NCBI RefSeq assembly: GCF_000701705.1
Contig: NZ_JNJP01000011.1
Location: 11,410 to 75,409, forward strand
Length of the DNA stretch: 64,000 nucleotides
From: Bilophila wadsworthia ATCC 49260
Lineage (GTDB): Bacteria; Desulfobacterota; Desulfovibrionia; Desulfovibrionales; Desulfovibrionaceae
Direction: 5' to 3'
Below, one piece after another: positions 26,695 through 34,763 of the stretch. Both the position numbers and the translations under genes were made by a program. The number at the start of each line of letters is the position of its first letter. The first letter of the stretch is position 1. The notes beneath the pieces are model-generated. The model worked only from the letters and a program-made list of their open reading frames with translations, was not told where the DNA came from and did not search any database.

Positions 26695-27789
26695 ATGAGC
26701 ACGGCTACCAACGAAAACAAGCTGCGGCACCACGCCGAACAACAGTTCGCCGAGGAACTGGAAGAACTCAAAAAATCCGACGCCCGCCAGCGTCCCGCCA
26801 ACTGGGAGCTTTCCCCGTGGGCCGTCTGCACCTACCTGCTCGGCGGCGAACTGGACAACGGCTTTACGGTGTCCGCCAAGTATATCGGGAACCGCCGCAT
26901 CATCGAAACGGCGGTCGCTACGCTGGCGACGGATCGGGCGCTCCTGCTGTACGGGGTTCCGGGAACGGCGAAATCGTGGGTGTCCGAGCATTTGGCGGCG
27001 GCCATCAGCGGCGACTCCACGCGCATCATCCAAGGTACGGCGGGCACCAGCGAAGAACAGATGCGGTATGGCTGGAACTATGCGGAACTGCTCTCCAAAG
27101 GGCCGTCCCGCGCCGCGCTGGTCGAAAGCCCGCTCATGCGCGCCATGTCCGAGGGCCGCATCGCCCGCGTGGAGGAACTGACCCGCATCCCCGCCGACGT
27201 ACAGGATACGCTGATCACCATCCTGTCCGAAAAGACCCTCCCCATCCCCGAGCTCAACGACGAAGTGCAGGCCGTGCGCGGCTTCAACCTCATCGCCACG
27301 GCGAACAACCGCGACAAGGGCGTCAACGAACTGTCCTCCGCGCTCAAACGGCGCTTCAACACGGTCATCCTGCCCGTGCCCGCCACGGAGGAAGAGGAAA
27401 TCAGCATCGTGTCCAAGCGCGTCTCCGAAATGGGCCGCGCGCTGGAGCTTCCCGCCGAGCCCCCGGCGATGCATGAAGTGCGCCGCGTGGTGCAGATCTT
27501 CCGCGAGCTGCGGAACGGGCAGACCGAAGACGGCAAGACCAAGCTCAAGTCGCCCACCGGCACGATGAGCACGGCGGAGGCCATCTCCGTGCTCAACAGC
27601 GGCATGGCGCTTGCCGCGCACTTCGGGGACGGCGTGCTGCACGCCCGCGACGTCGCCGCGAGCCTCGTGGGCGCGGTGGTCAAGGATCCCGTGCAGGACG
27701 ATCTCGTCTGGCGCGAGTACCTCGAAACAGTGGTCAAGGAACGCTCCGACTGGAAGGATCTCTATCGCGCCTGCCGCGAAGTGGATTAG
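26695..27789 (+). CDS. MoxR/CobS-like AAA+ ATPase
   Basis: 364 residues. Walker A is LLYGVPGTAKSWVSEHL (about 84-100), with the MoxR-type GxPGTAKS. The Walker B region is RIARVEELTRIPADVQD (about 153-169), followed by sensor 1 in FNLIATANNRDKG (about 196-208) and the arginine-finger motif SSALKRRFN (about 214-222). A lid domain fills the C-terminus. MoxR-type ATPases form hexameric rings that remodel or activate target proteins together with a VWA partner (as in RavA-ViaA, CobS-CobT, NorQ-NorD). The partner here is the VWA protein at the end of the operon. GAGAG lies before the ATG. No residue needed for ATP hydrolysis appears missing. Confidence 0.92.
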   Translation: MSTATNENKLRHHAEQQFAEELEELKKSDARQRPANWELSPWAVCTYLLGGELDNGFTVSAKYIGNRRIIETAVATLATDRALLLYGVPGTAKSWVSEHLAAAISGDSTRIIQGTAGTSEEQMRYGWNYAELLSKGPSRAALVESPLMRAMSEGRIARVEELTRIPADVQDTLITILSEKTLPIPELNDEVQAVRGFNLIATANNRDKGVNELSSALKRRFNTVILPVPATEEEEISIVSKRVSEMGRALELPAEPPAMHEVRRVVQIFRELRNGQTEDGKTKLKSPTGTMSTAEAISVLNSGMALAAHFGDGVLHARDVAASLVGAVVKDPVQDDLVWREYLETVVKERSDWKDLYRACREVD

Positions 27790-27792
27790 GGA

Positions 27793-27855
27793 AGGAATCG
27801 GGGGAGGGTGCTTTTTGTAGAAAGCTCCCTCCCCCGTACCCCCTACCCGCAAAAA
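27793..27855. repeat. Dispersed G/C-rich palindrome, copy 1
   Basis: CGGGGGAGGG (27800-27809) pairs perfectly with CCCTCCCCCG (27827-27836), with CTTT/AAAG inside; a C-rich tract follows. It is a divergent member of the repeat family described at 38252. It lies inside the operon, between the AAA+ and DUF5682 genes, and has no T tract. The rest of the 365-base gap (27856-28154) has no gene that I can support. Confidence 0.7.
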
Positions 27856-28154
27856 CTCCGGCCGGTGGGGAGGCGGCGCAAAGGGAGCTGGTGGGGCACG
27901 GTGGGGCTGGGAAATCGGCCCATGTCCGCGCCGTTTCCGTTTCAGCCATGCGTATGCCGCCGGAAAACAGGGTTTCCGTATGCCCGGTTTCTCAGGGTGC
28001 ACCCATCCTGGGGGCAAACGGAGCAAACGCCGCCCCACAGTTGTTGCAAGAAGAAGGGCGCACGCCCGCATATCGATTCGGGGAAAAAGGCTTTCTGGAA
28101 AGCCCCCTTCCTTCGGCGGGCACTCTTCCCCAACAGTTTACAAAAGGCTTCGCC

Positions 28155-30569
28155 ATGCCTGATCAGACCGTTCGACTTTTCGGCATCCGCCACCACGGGC
28201 CGGGGTGCGCCCGCAGCCTGTTGCGGGCTCTGGAAGCAATGCAGCCCGACTGCCTGTTGATCGAAGGGCCGCCGGATGGGGAATCCGTGCTGCCGTTCGT
28301 GCTCGAATCGGGGATGTGCCCTCCGGTGGCCTTGCTCGTGTACGCTCCCGACGATTCCCGCCGCGCCGTCTTCTATCCTTTCGCCGAGTTCTCCCCGGAA
28401 TGGCAGGCCTTGCGGTACGGCTTGGGCCAATCCCTTCCGGTGCGCTTCATGGATCTGCCCATCGCCCATCAATTCGGGCTGGACAAGGCCTTTGAAGACG
28501 AATGCAGGGCTAAGGAGGAAGCGCTGAGAGACGCGGAAGGACGTACAAAAACGGACGACGCCGAAGGCACGGAAGCCCCCGCTTCAGGCGCGCAGGCACC
28601 TGAAAACACCGCCACGAATACGCTTGCCCCCGAACAGCCTGAAGGCGGCGATACGGGCGATACGGACGGAAACGCCGGGGGTGAGGCGTCTGCTCAGGAG
28701 GACGTTTACGGCGATCCGCTCGACTGGCTCGGACGCGCCGCCGGATACGGCGACGGCGAGGCGTGGTGGAACCACATGGTCGAGGAGCGCATCGACGGCC
28801 TAGAGCTGTTCGACGCCATCCGTGAAGCCATGACCGCGCTGCGGGCCGAAGCGCCCAGACGCGAACGCGGCGAACGGGAGACGCGGCGGGAAGCCCTGCG
28901 CGAAGCGTACATGCGCAAAACGCTGCGGCAGGCGAAAAAGGAAGGCTTCCAGCGTATCGCCGTGATCTGCGGCGCGTGGCATGTGCCCGCGCTTGAAGCG
29001 GAAACGCCAGCCAAGCAGGACAACGATCTGCTCAAGGGCCTGCCCAAAATGAAGGTCGCGGCGACATGGACGCCGTGGACCTATGCCAATCTGAGCAGCC
29101 GGAGCGGTTACGGCGCGGGCGTGACCTCTCCCGCGTGGTATGAGCACCTCTGGCGCAGCGGCAAGGGCGATCGGGCCATAGGCTGGCTGACCCACGCCGC
29201 CCGCCTGTTCCGCGAACAGGACATGGACTGCTCGTCCGCCCACATCATCGAAGCCTCGCGTCTCGCCACGTCGTTGGCCGCCCTGCGCGAGCGCCCCCGC
29301 CCCGGCTTGCCGGAGCTTTACGAAGCGCTGCAAACCACGGTCTGCATGGGCGACTCCGCGCCGCTGCGCCTCATCGAGCGTCAGCTTATCGTGGGCGACA
29401 AATTGGGGACGATTCCCGAAACCGCGCCCACCGTCCCGCTCCAGCGGGATCTGGAACAGCAGCAGAAAAGCCTGCGCCTGAAGCCCGAAGCCGCGCGGAA
29501 GGTATTGGATCTCGATCTGCGCCAAGCCAACGATCTGGCGCGCAGCCACCTCCTGCACCGCCTGCGGCTGTTGGAAATCGGCTGGGCCACGCCGGGAGGC
29601 AGCCGGAACGCCAAAGGGACGTTCCATGAACTTTGGGAAATGCAATGGGTGCCCGAGCTCCCCATTGCGGTGATCGCCGCCAGCCGCTGGGGAAACACCA
29701 TCCTTGAAGCCGCCACCGCGAAGGCCGTGGAGCTGTCCGGTGAAGCGGACTTGCTCCGATTGGCGGAACTGGTGAACGACATCCTGTTCGCCGATCTGCC
29801 GGACGCCGTGGGGCACGCCACCCGTATGCTGGAAGAAAAGGCCGCCACAGCCAACGACGTCGGCCAGCTGCTGGAAGCCATCCCGCCATTGGCGGCCATC
29901 GCCCGCTACGGCAACGTGCGCCAAACTGACGCCGGGATAGTCGCCCGCGTCCTTGAAGGCTTGATCCCCCGTGCATCCATCGGGCTGCCGGGGGCCTGCA
30001 CCTCGCTGGACGACGAAAGCGCCGCCGCCATGCGTGCCCGCATCATCGCGGCGCACAACGCGATACGGCTCCTTGGAAACGAAGGGCTTTGGGAAAGCTG
30101 GCTGTCCGCCCTGCACCAGACGGCCCTGCGCGACGGGATGGTCCACGAGCTGCTGCGGGGCATGGCCGTCCGCCTGCTGTTCGACGAGCAGCGCCTCCCT
30201 GTGGAAGAAGCCGCCCGGCTGATGAGCCTTTCCCTGTCGGCGGCGGCCGCGCCCGCCTCGGCCTCCGCATGGATCGAAGGGTTCCTGAACCAAAGCGCGC
30301 TGGTGCTGCTGCACGACGACGCCCTGTGGGGTGTGCTCGCCAACTGGCTGGACAGCCTGAACGATACGCATTTTACCAATATCCTTCCCATGCTGCGCCG
30401 GACATTCTCGGGCTTTTCCGCTCCCGAGCGCCGTCAGCTCGGCGAACGCGCCAAACGAGCCGCCGGGAAACCGATGCAGAAACAGGCCGAAACCCGTTGG
30501 GATGCGGAACGCGCGGCCCTGCCCGTCCCGTTGCTGCGGCGCGTGCTCGGCCTCACGGCACAGGCATAA
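28155..30569 (+). CDS. DUF5682 family protein, putative TraB/EreA-like hydrolase fold
   Basis: 804 residues. The N-terminus reads TVRLFGIRHHGPGCARSLL (about 4-22) and then PDCLLIEGPPDGE (about 31-43); later come VRFMDLP (about 96-102) and RIAVICGAWHVPAL (about 269-282). A GxxH motif, a downstream hhhEGP glutamate and a second GxxH-like AWH motif resemble the TraB/TIKI/EreA/ChaN superfamily of metal-dependent hydrolases. This fold assignment is my inference; the family itself is DUF5682. An acidic, low-complexity insert spans about 125-180 (Glu/Gly/Thr/Ala-rich) and separates the motif blocks. The long C-terminal half is helical. The frame is open 88 codons upstream without a better start. It follows the AAA+ gene after a 365-base gap holding a palindrome. 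Confidence 0.85.
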   Translation: MPDQTVRLFGIRHHGPGCARSLLRALEAMQPDCLLIEGPPDGESVLPFVLESGMCPPVALLVYAPDDSRRAVFYPFAEFSPEWQALRYGLGQSLPVRFMDLPIAHQFGLDKAFEDECRAKEEALRDAEGRTKTDDAEGTEAPASGAQAPENTATNTLAPEQPEGGDTGDTDGNAGGEASAQEDVYGDPLDWLGRAAGYGDGEAWWNHMVEERIDGLELFDAIREAMTALRAEAPRRERGERETRREALREAYMRKTLRQAKKEGFQRIAVICGAWHVPALEAETPAKQDNDLLKGLPKMKVAATWTPWTYANLSSRSGYGAGVTSPAWYEHLWRSGKGDRAIGWLTHAARLFREQDMDCSSAHIIEASRLATSLAALRERPRPGLPELYEALQTTVCMGDSAPLRLIERQLIVGDKLGTIPETAPTVPLQRDLEQQQKSLRLKPEAARKVLDLDLRQANDLARSHLLHRLRLLEIGWATPGGSRNAKGTFHELWEMQWVPELPIAVIAASRWGNTILEAATAKAVELSGEADLLRLAELVNDILFADLPDAVGHATRMLEEKAATANDVGQLLEAIPPLAAIARYGNVRQTDAGIVARVLEGLIPRASIGLPGACTSLDDESAAAMRARIIAAHNAIRLLGNEGLWESWLSALHQTALRDGMVHELLRGMAVRLLFDEQRLPVEEAARLMSLSLSAAAAPASASAWIEGFLNQSALVLLHDDALWGVLANWLDSLNDTHFTNILPMLRRTFSGFSAPERRQLGERAKRAAGKPMQKQAETRWDAERAALPVPLLRRVLGLTAQA

Positions 30570-30716
30570 ACGGATGGAGGGCGTTGGCTTCCGAATGACG
30601 CTTCCCCAAAGACATGGAATGTCATAGGACATAAAATCAAAATGATTCAAAGGCTAACACGCTCAACGGATGACGCCGGGCTTACGGCGGCTCCAATGGG
30701 CGAGCAGGAGTTGATG

Positions 30717-31883
30717 ATGGATACGGCTGAAGGGGAACGCTTGCGGCGTTGGCGGCTGGTGCTCGGCGAAGAGGCTCAGGCGAGCTGCGGCCTTGCCGGG
30801 CTGAGCCCCGAAGACCGGCAGATGGACGAAGCGCTGGCGGCGCTGTACGAAGCGGACAGCAGGCACAGCCTGCGGGGCGGCAGCGGAGCCTCGTCGCCGC
30901 GCGTGGCCCGCTGGCTCGGGGACATCCGGCGTTTTTTCCCGTCTTCAGTGGTGCAAGTCATGCAAAAGGACGCCTTCGAGCGCCTCAACCTGCACAGTAT
31001 GCTGCTCCAGCCGGAAATGCTCGAAAGCGTGCAGCCCGACGTGAACCTCGTGTCCACGCTCATGTCGCTGCGGGGCATCATCCCCGAAAAGACCAAGGAA
31101 ACGGCCCGGCTGGTCGTCCGCAAGGTTGTGGACGCGCTCATGAAGCAGCTTGAGGAGCCCATGCGCACGGCGGTCAGCGGCGCGCTGAACCGGGCTGTGC
31201 GCAACCGGCGTCCCCGCCATGCCGAGATCGACTGGAACCGTACGATCCGGGCGAACCTCAAACATTGGCAGCAGGAATATAAAACCATCGTTCCGGAAAC
31301 GCTGATCGGCTATGGCCGCAAATCGCAGCGCGTCCAGCGGGAAATCATCCTCTGCATCGACCAGAGCGGCTCGATGGCGTCGTCGGTCGTCTACTCCAGC
31401 ATCTTCGGCGCGGTCATGGCCTCCATGCCCGCCGTGAAAACCCATCTCGTCGTGTTCGACACCGCCGTGGTGGACATGACCGAGCAGCTTGACGATCCCG
31501 TCGATCTCCTGTTCGGCGTCCAGCTCGGCGGCGGCACGGACATCAACCGCGCGGTGGGCTACTGCCAGTCGTTGATCCGCGATCCGCGCAACACCATCCT
31601 TGTGCTCATTTCCGACCTCTACGAAGGCGGCGTGGAAAAGAACCTGCTCCAACGCGCCAACGAGCTTGTACAGTCCGGCGTACAGGTCATCACCCTTCTC
31701 GCCCTGAGCAATGAAGGCACGCCATTCTACGACAAGGCCCTCGCCGCCAAACTCGCCGGCCTCGGCATCCCGTCCTTCGCCTGTACTCCAGACCTGTTCC
31801 CCGGCATGATGGCCGCCGCCATCCGTAAGGAGGACGTCAACCTTTGGGCCGCCAAACAGGGTATCGTCGTTTCCAAGGGGTAA
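30717..31883 (+). CDS. VWA domain protein (CoxE/ViaA-like), last gene of the MoxR operon
   Basis: 388 residues. The C-terminal half is a von Willebrand A domain with a full metal-ion-dependent adhesion site: CIDQSGSMASS (DxSxS), the GGGTDIN threonine loop, and LISDLYEGG. The N-terminal half is helical (RIPRHAEIDWNRTIRANLKH-like region near 175-195 in the longer frame) as in CoxE/ViaA proteins that pair with MoxR ATPases. The frame is open to an ATG at 30642, but AGGAG at 30706-30710 best serves the ATG at 30717 (MDTAEGERLRRWRLVLG). It closes the five-gene operon and is followed by a terminator. It is the expected co-factor of the AAA+ ring. Confidence 0.9.
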   Translation: MDTAEGERLRRWRLVLGEEAQASCGLAGLSPEDRQMDEALAALYEADSRHSLRGGSGASSPRVARWLGDIRRFFPSSVVQVMQKDAFERLNLHSMLLQPEMLESVQPDVNLVSTLMSLRGIIPEKTKETARLVVRKVVDALMKQLEEPMRTAVSGALNRAVRNRRPRHAEIDWNRTIRANLKHWQQEYKTIVPETLIGYGRKSQRVQREIILCIDQSGSMASSVVYSSIFGAVMASMPAVKTHLVVFDTAVVDMTEQLDDPVDLLFGVQLGGGTDINRAVGYCQSLIRDPRNTILVLISDLYEGGVEKNLLQRANELVQSGVQVITLLALSNEGTPFYDKALAAKLAGLGIPSFACTPDLFPGMMAAAIRKEDVNLWAAKQGIVVSKG

Positions 31884-31950
31884 CATCCATCCCCCCCACT
31901 TTTGGAGGCGGCACCACAGCTTCCCTCCGCGCATCCCCCTATAAAACAGC

Positions 31951-31988
31951 CGCCCGGCTCTTCCGTAACGAAGAACCGGGCGTTTTTT
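31951..31988 (+). terminator. Intrinsic terminator of the SWIM-MoxR-VWA operon
   Basis: CGCCCGGCTCTTC pairs with GAAGAACCGGGCG (one bulged A), followed by six T. Confidence 0.88.
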
Positions 31989-32124
31989 CATCTTGCCTAT
32001 AGCCGGAACCTCCCCGGCTCACGGCCTTTCAACGATTGGGGATTGCTGCGAGAAAGGAGTCTGGGGGCAATGTCCACCAGACAGAATGGGATGAAAGGCT
32101 CCTTGGCCCCTTCCTCTCCGCCTC

Positions 32125-32685
32125 CTAACGCTTCCTTCCCTCACAGCCGGGAGCAAAGGCCACCCGGTTCAGCCCAAGCCGCTTGGCCTCATGCAGTGCG
32201 GCGTCGGCACTCTGAAACACGGTCTCGAAGAGAGTCCCGTCCATTGGATATCGGGCTATGCCGACACTACACGTCGGTTTATAGCGCTCATCGCCACGGG
32301 CGGAAAACAGCGTGCCGAGGGCCGTATAAAATTCCTGCGCCTTTTTCTCCGACAGGCGTTCCGGCTCCACATCCCGGAGCAGGACAAGAAATTCATCGTC
32401 ACCGATCCTGCCGATATAGTCCGAACGCCGGAATATCCGCCGCAGGACAGCCGCGACATCGTTCAGCACAATGTCCCCGAACTCCCGCCCCCACGTATCG
32501 TTGACCCTTTTAAAGTTATCCACATCAATAACAAACATCGCATGGGACTGGCGCACGTCGCTTTTCAAAAAACACAGATCTACCAGATGCCGAATCGTCA
32601 TCCTATCGTAGCATCCCGTGAGGCAATCCCGGTGCGCCGTTTCTTTCTCAACCAACACGGCTTGCTTGCATTCCGCCATACTCAT
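32125..32685 (-). CDS. Stand-alone GGDEF domain protein with GDDEF active site
   Basis: 186 residues, nearly all GGDEF domain. It begins about residue 18 with the signature RDCLTGCYDRMTIRHL, then FVIDVDNFKRVNDTWGREFGD (metal-binding Asp), and RRSDYIGRIGDDEFLVLL. The first Gly of GGDEF is Ile-Gly-Asp-Asp here, so the motif is GDDEF; the RxxD inhibitory site (RRSD) is kept five residues before it. A short helix replaces a sensor domain, which makes it a possible remnant of a larger receptor or a constitutively weak cyclase. ATGs at 32685 and 32679 both have GAGAGG nearby, so the start is uncertain. It is convergent with the VWA operon. Confidence 0.82.
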   Translation of the reverse strand: MSMAECKQAVLVEKETAHRDCLTGCYDRMTIRHLVDLCFLKSDVRQSHAMFVIDVDNFKRVNDTWGREFGDIVLNDVAAVLRRIFRRSDYIGRIGDDEFLVLLRDVEPERLSEKKAQEFYTALGTLFSARGDERYKPTCSVGIARYPMDGTLFETVFQSADAALHEAKRLGLNRVAFAPGCEGRKR

Positions 32686-32995
32686 TGCCCTCTCTATGCG
32701 GTGGGAAGAATCCTCTCCACCAGTACGCTCATTGCAGCCACTCCCACCGGATGCCGAAACCGTGCTCCAAACCCGTACTCACGAACTTCCGGATTTTCTT
32801 GTGGATGCGATGGACTTACTCTTTTCAAACAATAAATCCATAGTAACAACATATTACACTCACTATGACAAACGCCGGAAGAGGAGCAACATGAAGCGGG
32901 CGGCACTCTCGGCCCCTGCCGACATTTGAGAACATTTCCTGTTTTCGGTCAAGCGCTGCCAGCCTTTTTGGGCTATTTCCACGGAGGAAAGGCAT
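32686..32995. other. Intergenic region between the GGDEF and rhodanese genes
   Basis: About 310 bases. Short frames are present but none has a motif or a usable start signal. It should contain the promoter of the GGDEF gene, in AT-rich DNA near 32820-32890. Confidence 0.45.
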
Positions 32996-33032
32996 AAAAA
33001 AGCCCCCCGTTCCAATAGAAAAAGGAGGGCGG
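32996..33032 (-). terminator. Intrinsic terminator of the rhodanese gene
   Basis: On the minus strand GCCCTCC pairs with GGGGGGC (one G-T pair), followed by six T, about 30 bases past the rhodanese stop. Confidence 0.75.
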
Positions 33033-33062
33033 AAGGGGCAAGGCTCAGATAAAATACAGGAG

Positions 33063-33440
33063 TCAGGCAAGAACCCCGGAGATAAAAGCCGGTTCCTGCG
33101 CAAAACAGGGCAGCAGCTCGCGTATGCTCCAAACCGGAAATCCCGCCTGTTCCCAGGCGAGAATCCCGCCCCCAAGCTGATACGCCTTGCCCGAGGCGCT
33201 TCTTTCCAGGAGCTCGGCCTTATTCTGCGTCCTGCTTCCCGAGCGGCAAAAAAAGACGACCGGCTTGCCGGAAAAACGGCTGTCCAGCCCGCCCTCACGT
33301 TCCAGTTTGTCGAGGGGAACAAGCGGGCAACCGGGAATCGCCCGTTTGAGAAATTCCTTTTCAGTACGGACATCCACAAAAAAGGCGCCGCCATTGCGGA
33401 AGAGCGTCATGGCCTCTTGCGGGGACAGTGTTTCCAGCAT
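33063..33440 (-). CDS. Single-domain rhodanese-like protein
   Basis: 125 residues. The rhodanese fold is clear: FFVDVRTEKEFLKRAIPG (about 20-37) and the active-site loop VVFFCRSGSRTQNKAELL (about 60-77), with the catalytic Cys in CRSGSR, followed by YQLGGGILAWEQAGFPV. Such small cytoplasmic proteins carry a persulfide and pass sulfane sulfur to acceptors. The C-terminus extends about 20 residues beyond the domain and holds one more Cys. It is monocistronic, so the partner is unknown. Confidence 0.92.
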   Translation of the reverse strand: MLETLSPQEAMTLFRNGGAFFVDVRTEKEFLKRAIPGCPLVPLDKLEREGGLDSRFSGKPVVFFCRSGSRTQNKAELLERSASGKAYQLGGGILAWEQAGFPVWSIRELLPCFAQEPAFISGVLA

Positions 33441-33596
33441 CAGAAAAATCGTTTGTTGAAGTCAGGGGCAACGAACGGCACACAAACCAAACGGGCATCC
33501 CGCAAGGGAGCGGCCCGTACAAGTGCAATACCACTCCCGACGGCGGAAGGTCCACCCCTCTTTCCGGCCTCCCCACCCAAGCATACGCCACGAAAC

Positions 33597-33618
33597 GGGG
33601 CATCCGAACGGATGCCCC
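33597..33618 (-). terminator. Hairpin after the MucR gene
   Basis: GGGGCATCCG and CGGATGCCCC form a perfect 10-bp stem with a 2-base loop; the following minus-strand GTTTCG is T-poor, so termination may be weak. Confidence 0.6.
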
Positions 33619-33626
33619 GCCTTCGC

Positions 33627-34118
33627 TTATTTCAGGTGTTCGCCGGACAGCTTCTGCTCTCTGGACCGCTGGGCCTTCTGCACGTTTTCCTGCAGTTTTT
33701 CCAGCAGATTTTTGCAGATAAGCTTCTGCTCCGGTACGTATCCGCACAGCTTCTTGTATTCATCCACGGAAATCCCGTGGGACAGAAGGTGCTTCGCCGT
33801 CAGATTCTGAAATCCCCGGCCGCAGAGGCAACACTGAACAACATCGTCCCCAATGGCTTCTTCTGGGCGGACAACAAGGCTGCGCTTGGTGAACTTCTTC
33901 TTCGGCGCGGCGCTAGGGGCGGCCTCAGCAGCTTCCGGCATGGGTTCTTCGATGATCACTTGTTCGCAGACAGGTTCTTCCATATCCATTGCGGCCAGCT
34001 TATTATTGGCCTGAATAAGCCCGGCCTTGAGAACGGTAAATTGTTCGATGATAAACGGAGTAGGCTGTTCGGGATATCTTTCCATAACCAACTTCAGCAG
34101 TTCGGCGTCACTTATCAT
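33627..34118 (-). CDS. MucR/Ros-type zinc-finger transcriptional regulator
   Basis: 163 residues. The C-terminal half has the Ros/MucR pattern VVQCCLCGRGFQNLTAKHLLSHGIS (Cys-x2-Cys and two His) followed by VDEYKKLCGYVPEQKLICKNL, matching the compact zinc finger of MucR proteins. The N-terminal part is helical (ISDAELLKLVMERYP...), and a Pro/Ala/Glu-rich linker (about 60-80) and a basic patch KKKFTKRSLVVRPE precede the finger. The ATG at 34118 has GGAGGTG; an ATG ten codons upstream lacks a site. MucR proteins bind AT-rich DNA and repress or shape many surface and secretion genes. Confidence 0.92.
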   Translation of the reverse strand: MISDAELLKLVMERYPEQPTPFIIEQFTVLKAGLIQANNKLAAMDMEEPVCEQVIIEEPMPEAAEAAPSAAPKKKFTKRSLVVRPEEAIGDDVVQCCLCGRGFQNLTAKHLLSHGISVDEYKKLCGYVPEQKLICKNLLEKLQENVQKAQRSREQKLSGEHLK

Positions 34119-34710
34119 GCATTCACCTCCGAGTAGATTGCCTAGCAATGTAATCGACTTTTATCGACTTGTATAGACCGTCAGGCCATAGGGAGATATT
34201 TTTTGCCTGATTGCAATAAAAAATAGAGTGCGGAGCAAGAGGCCGGCATTCCGTTTATCAGAAGTTGTCCAAGCCAGAAAGCCTGTTGCGCAATCTTACT
34301 TTTAGAGTCGCGGAAACGTTTGTCCGGTTTCATACAAAAAGCAGCATTACGGATACAAATCTTCTTCTGAAACGGCAATAACTTCTTCAAAAGCCGCTTT
34401 TCCCCTGTTTGGCTTTCCACGCACCACCCTGCGTGCACAAGAATCGTTTTTTCATCTTATTCCGTACCATAATGCGGGACCCGAACATCTTGTTCCCCAA
34501 AGTATCTCCAATGCATTCAAGAAGATCCGTATTGCAACGAACGGCGGGAACATATTTTCCCGAAAACAATCCGGAGGGTATCCATTCTGTAAAGTTGTTA
34601 CACGATCCCTTATTTCCCTTTCGCAATCTTAGTGCCGGCGCTGAGGCTTCTTTCTCCACTCTCAAAAGAAATGCTCCAGAAATGGAGCTTCCCCAGGTTT
34701 TGACAGGATC
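34119..34710. other. Intergenic region between MucR and cytochrome c peroxidase
   Basis: About 590 bases. Two overlapping minus-strand frames (34181-34438 and 34387-34665) have no recognisable motif, no good start signals and intermediate base composition; they could be a decayed gene. The MucR promoter should lie at the left end. Confidence 0.45.
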
Positions 34711-34743
34711 AAAAAAAGCGGCACCGGGATTTCCGATGCCGCC
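34711..34743 (-). terminator. Intrinsic terminator of the cytochrome c peroxidase gene
   Basis: On the minus strand a GC-rich stem (GCGGCATCGG with CCGGTGCCGC, one G-T) and AAAT loop is followed by seven T. Confidence 0.88.
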
Positions 34744-34763
34744 CTTTATTCGTTTACGGACAA

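Noticed and set aside
30642..30716. N-terminal extension of the VWA gene
   Set aside because: The upstream ATG lacks a ribosome binding site, while AGGAG fits the ATG at 30717.
34181..34665. Two overlapping minus-strand frames between MucR and the peroxidase
   Set aside because: Not recognisable, poor start signals; a decayed gene is possible but cannot be supported.
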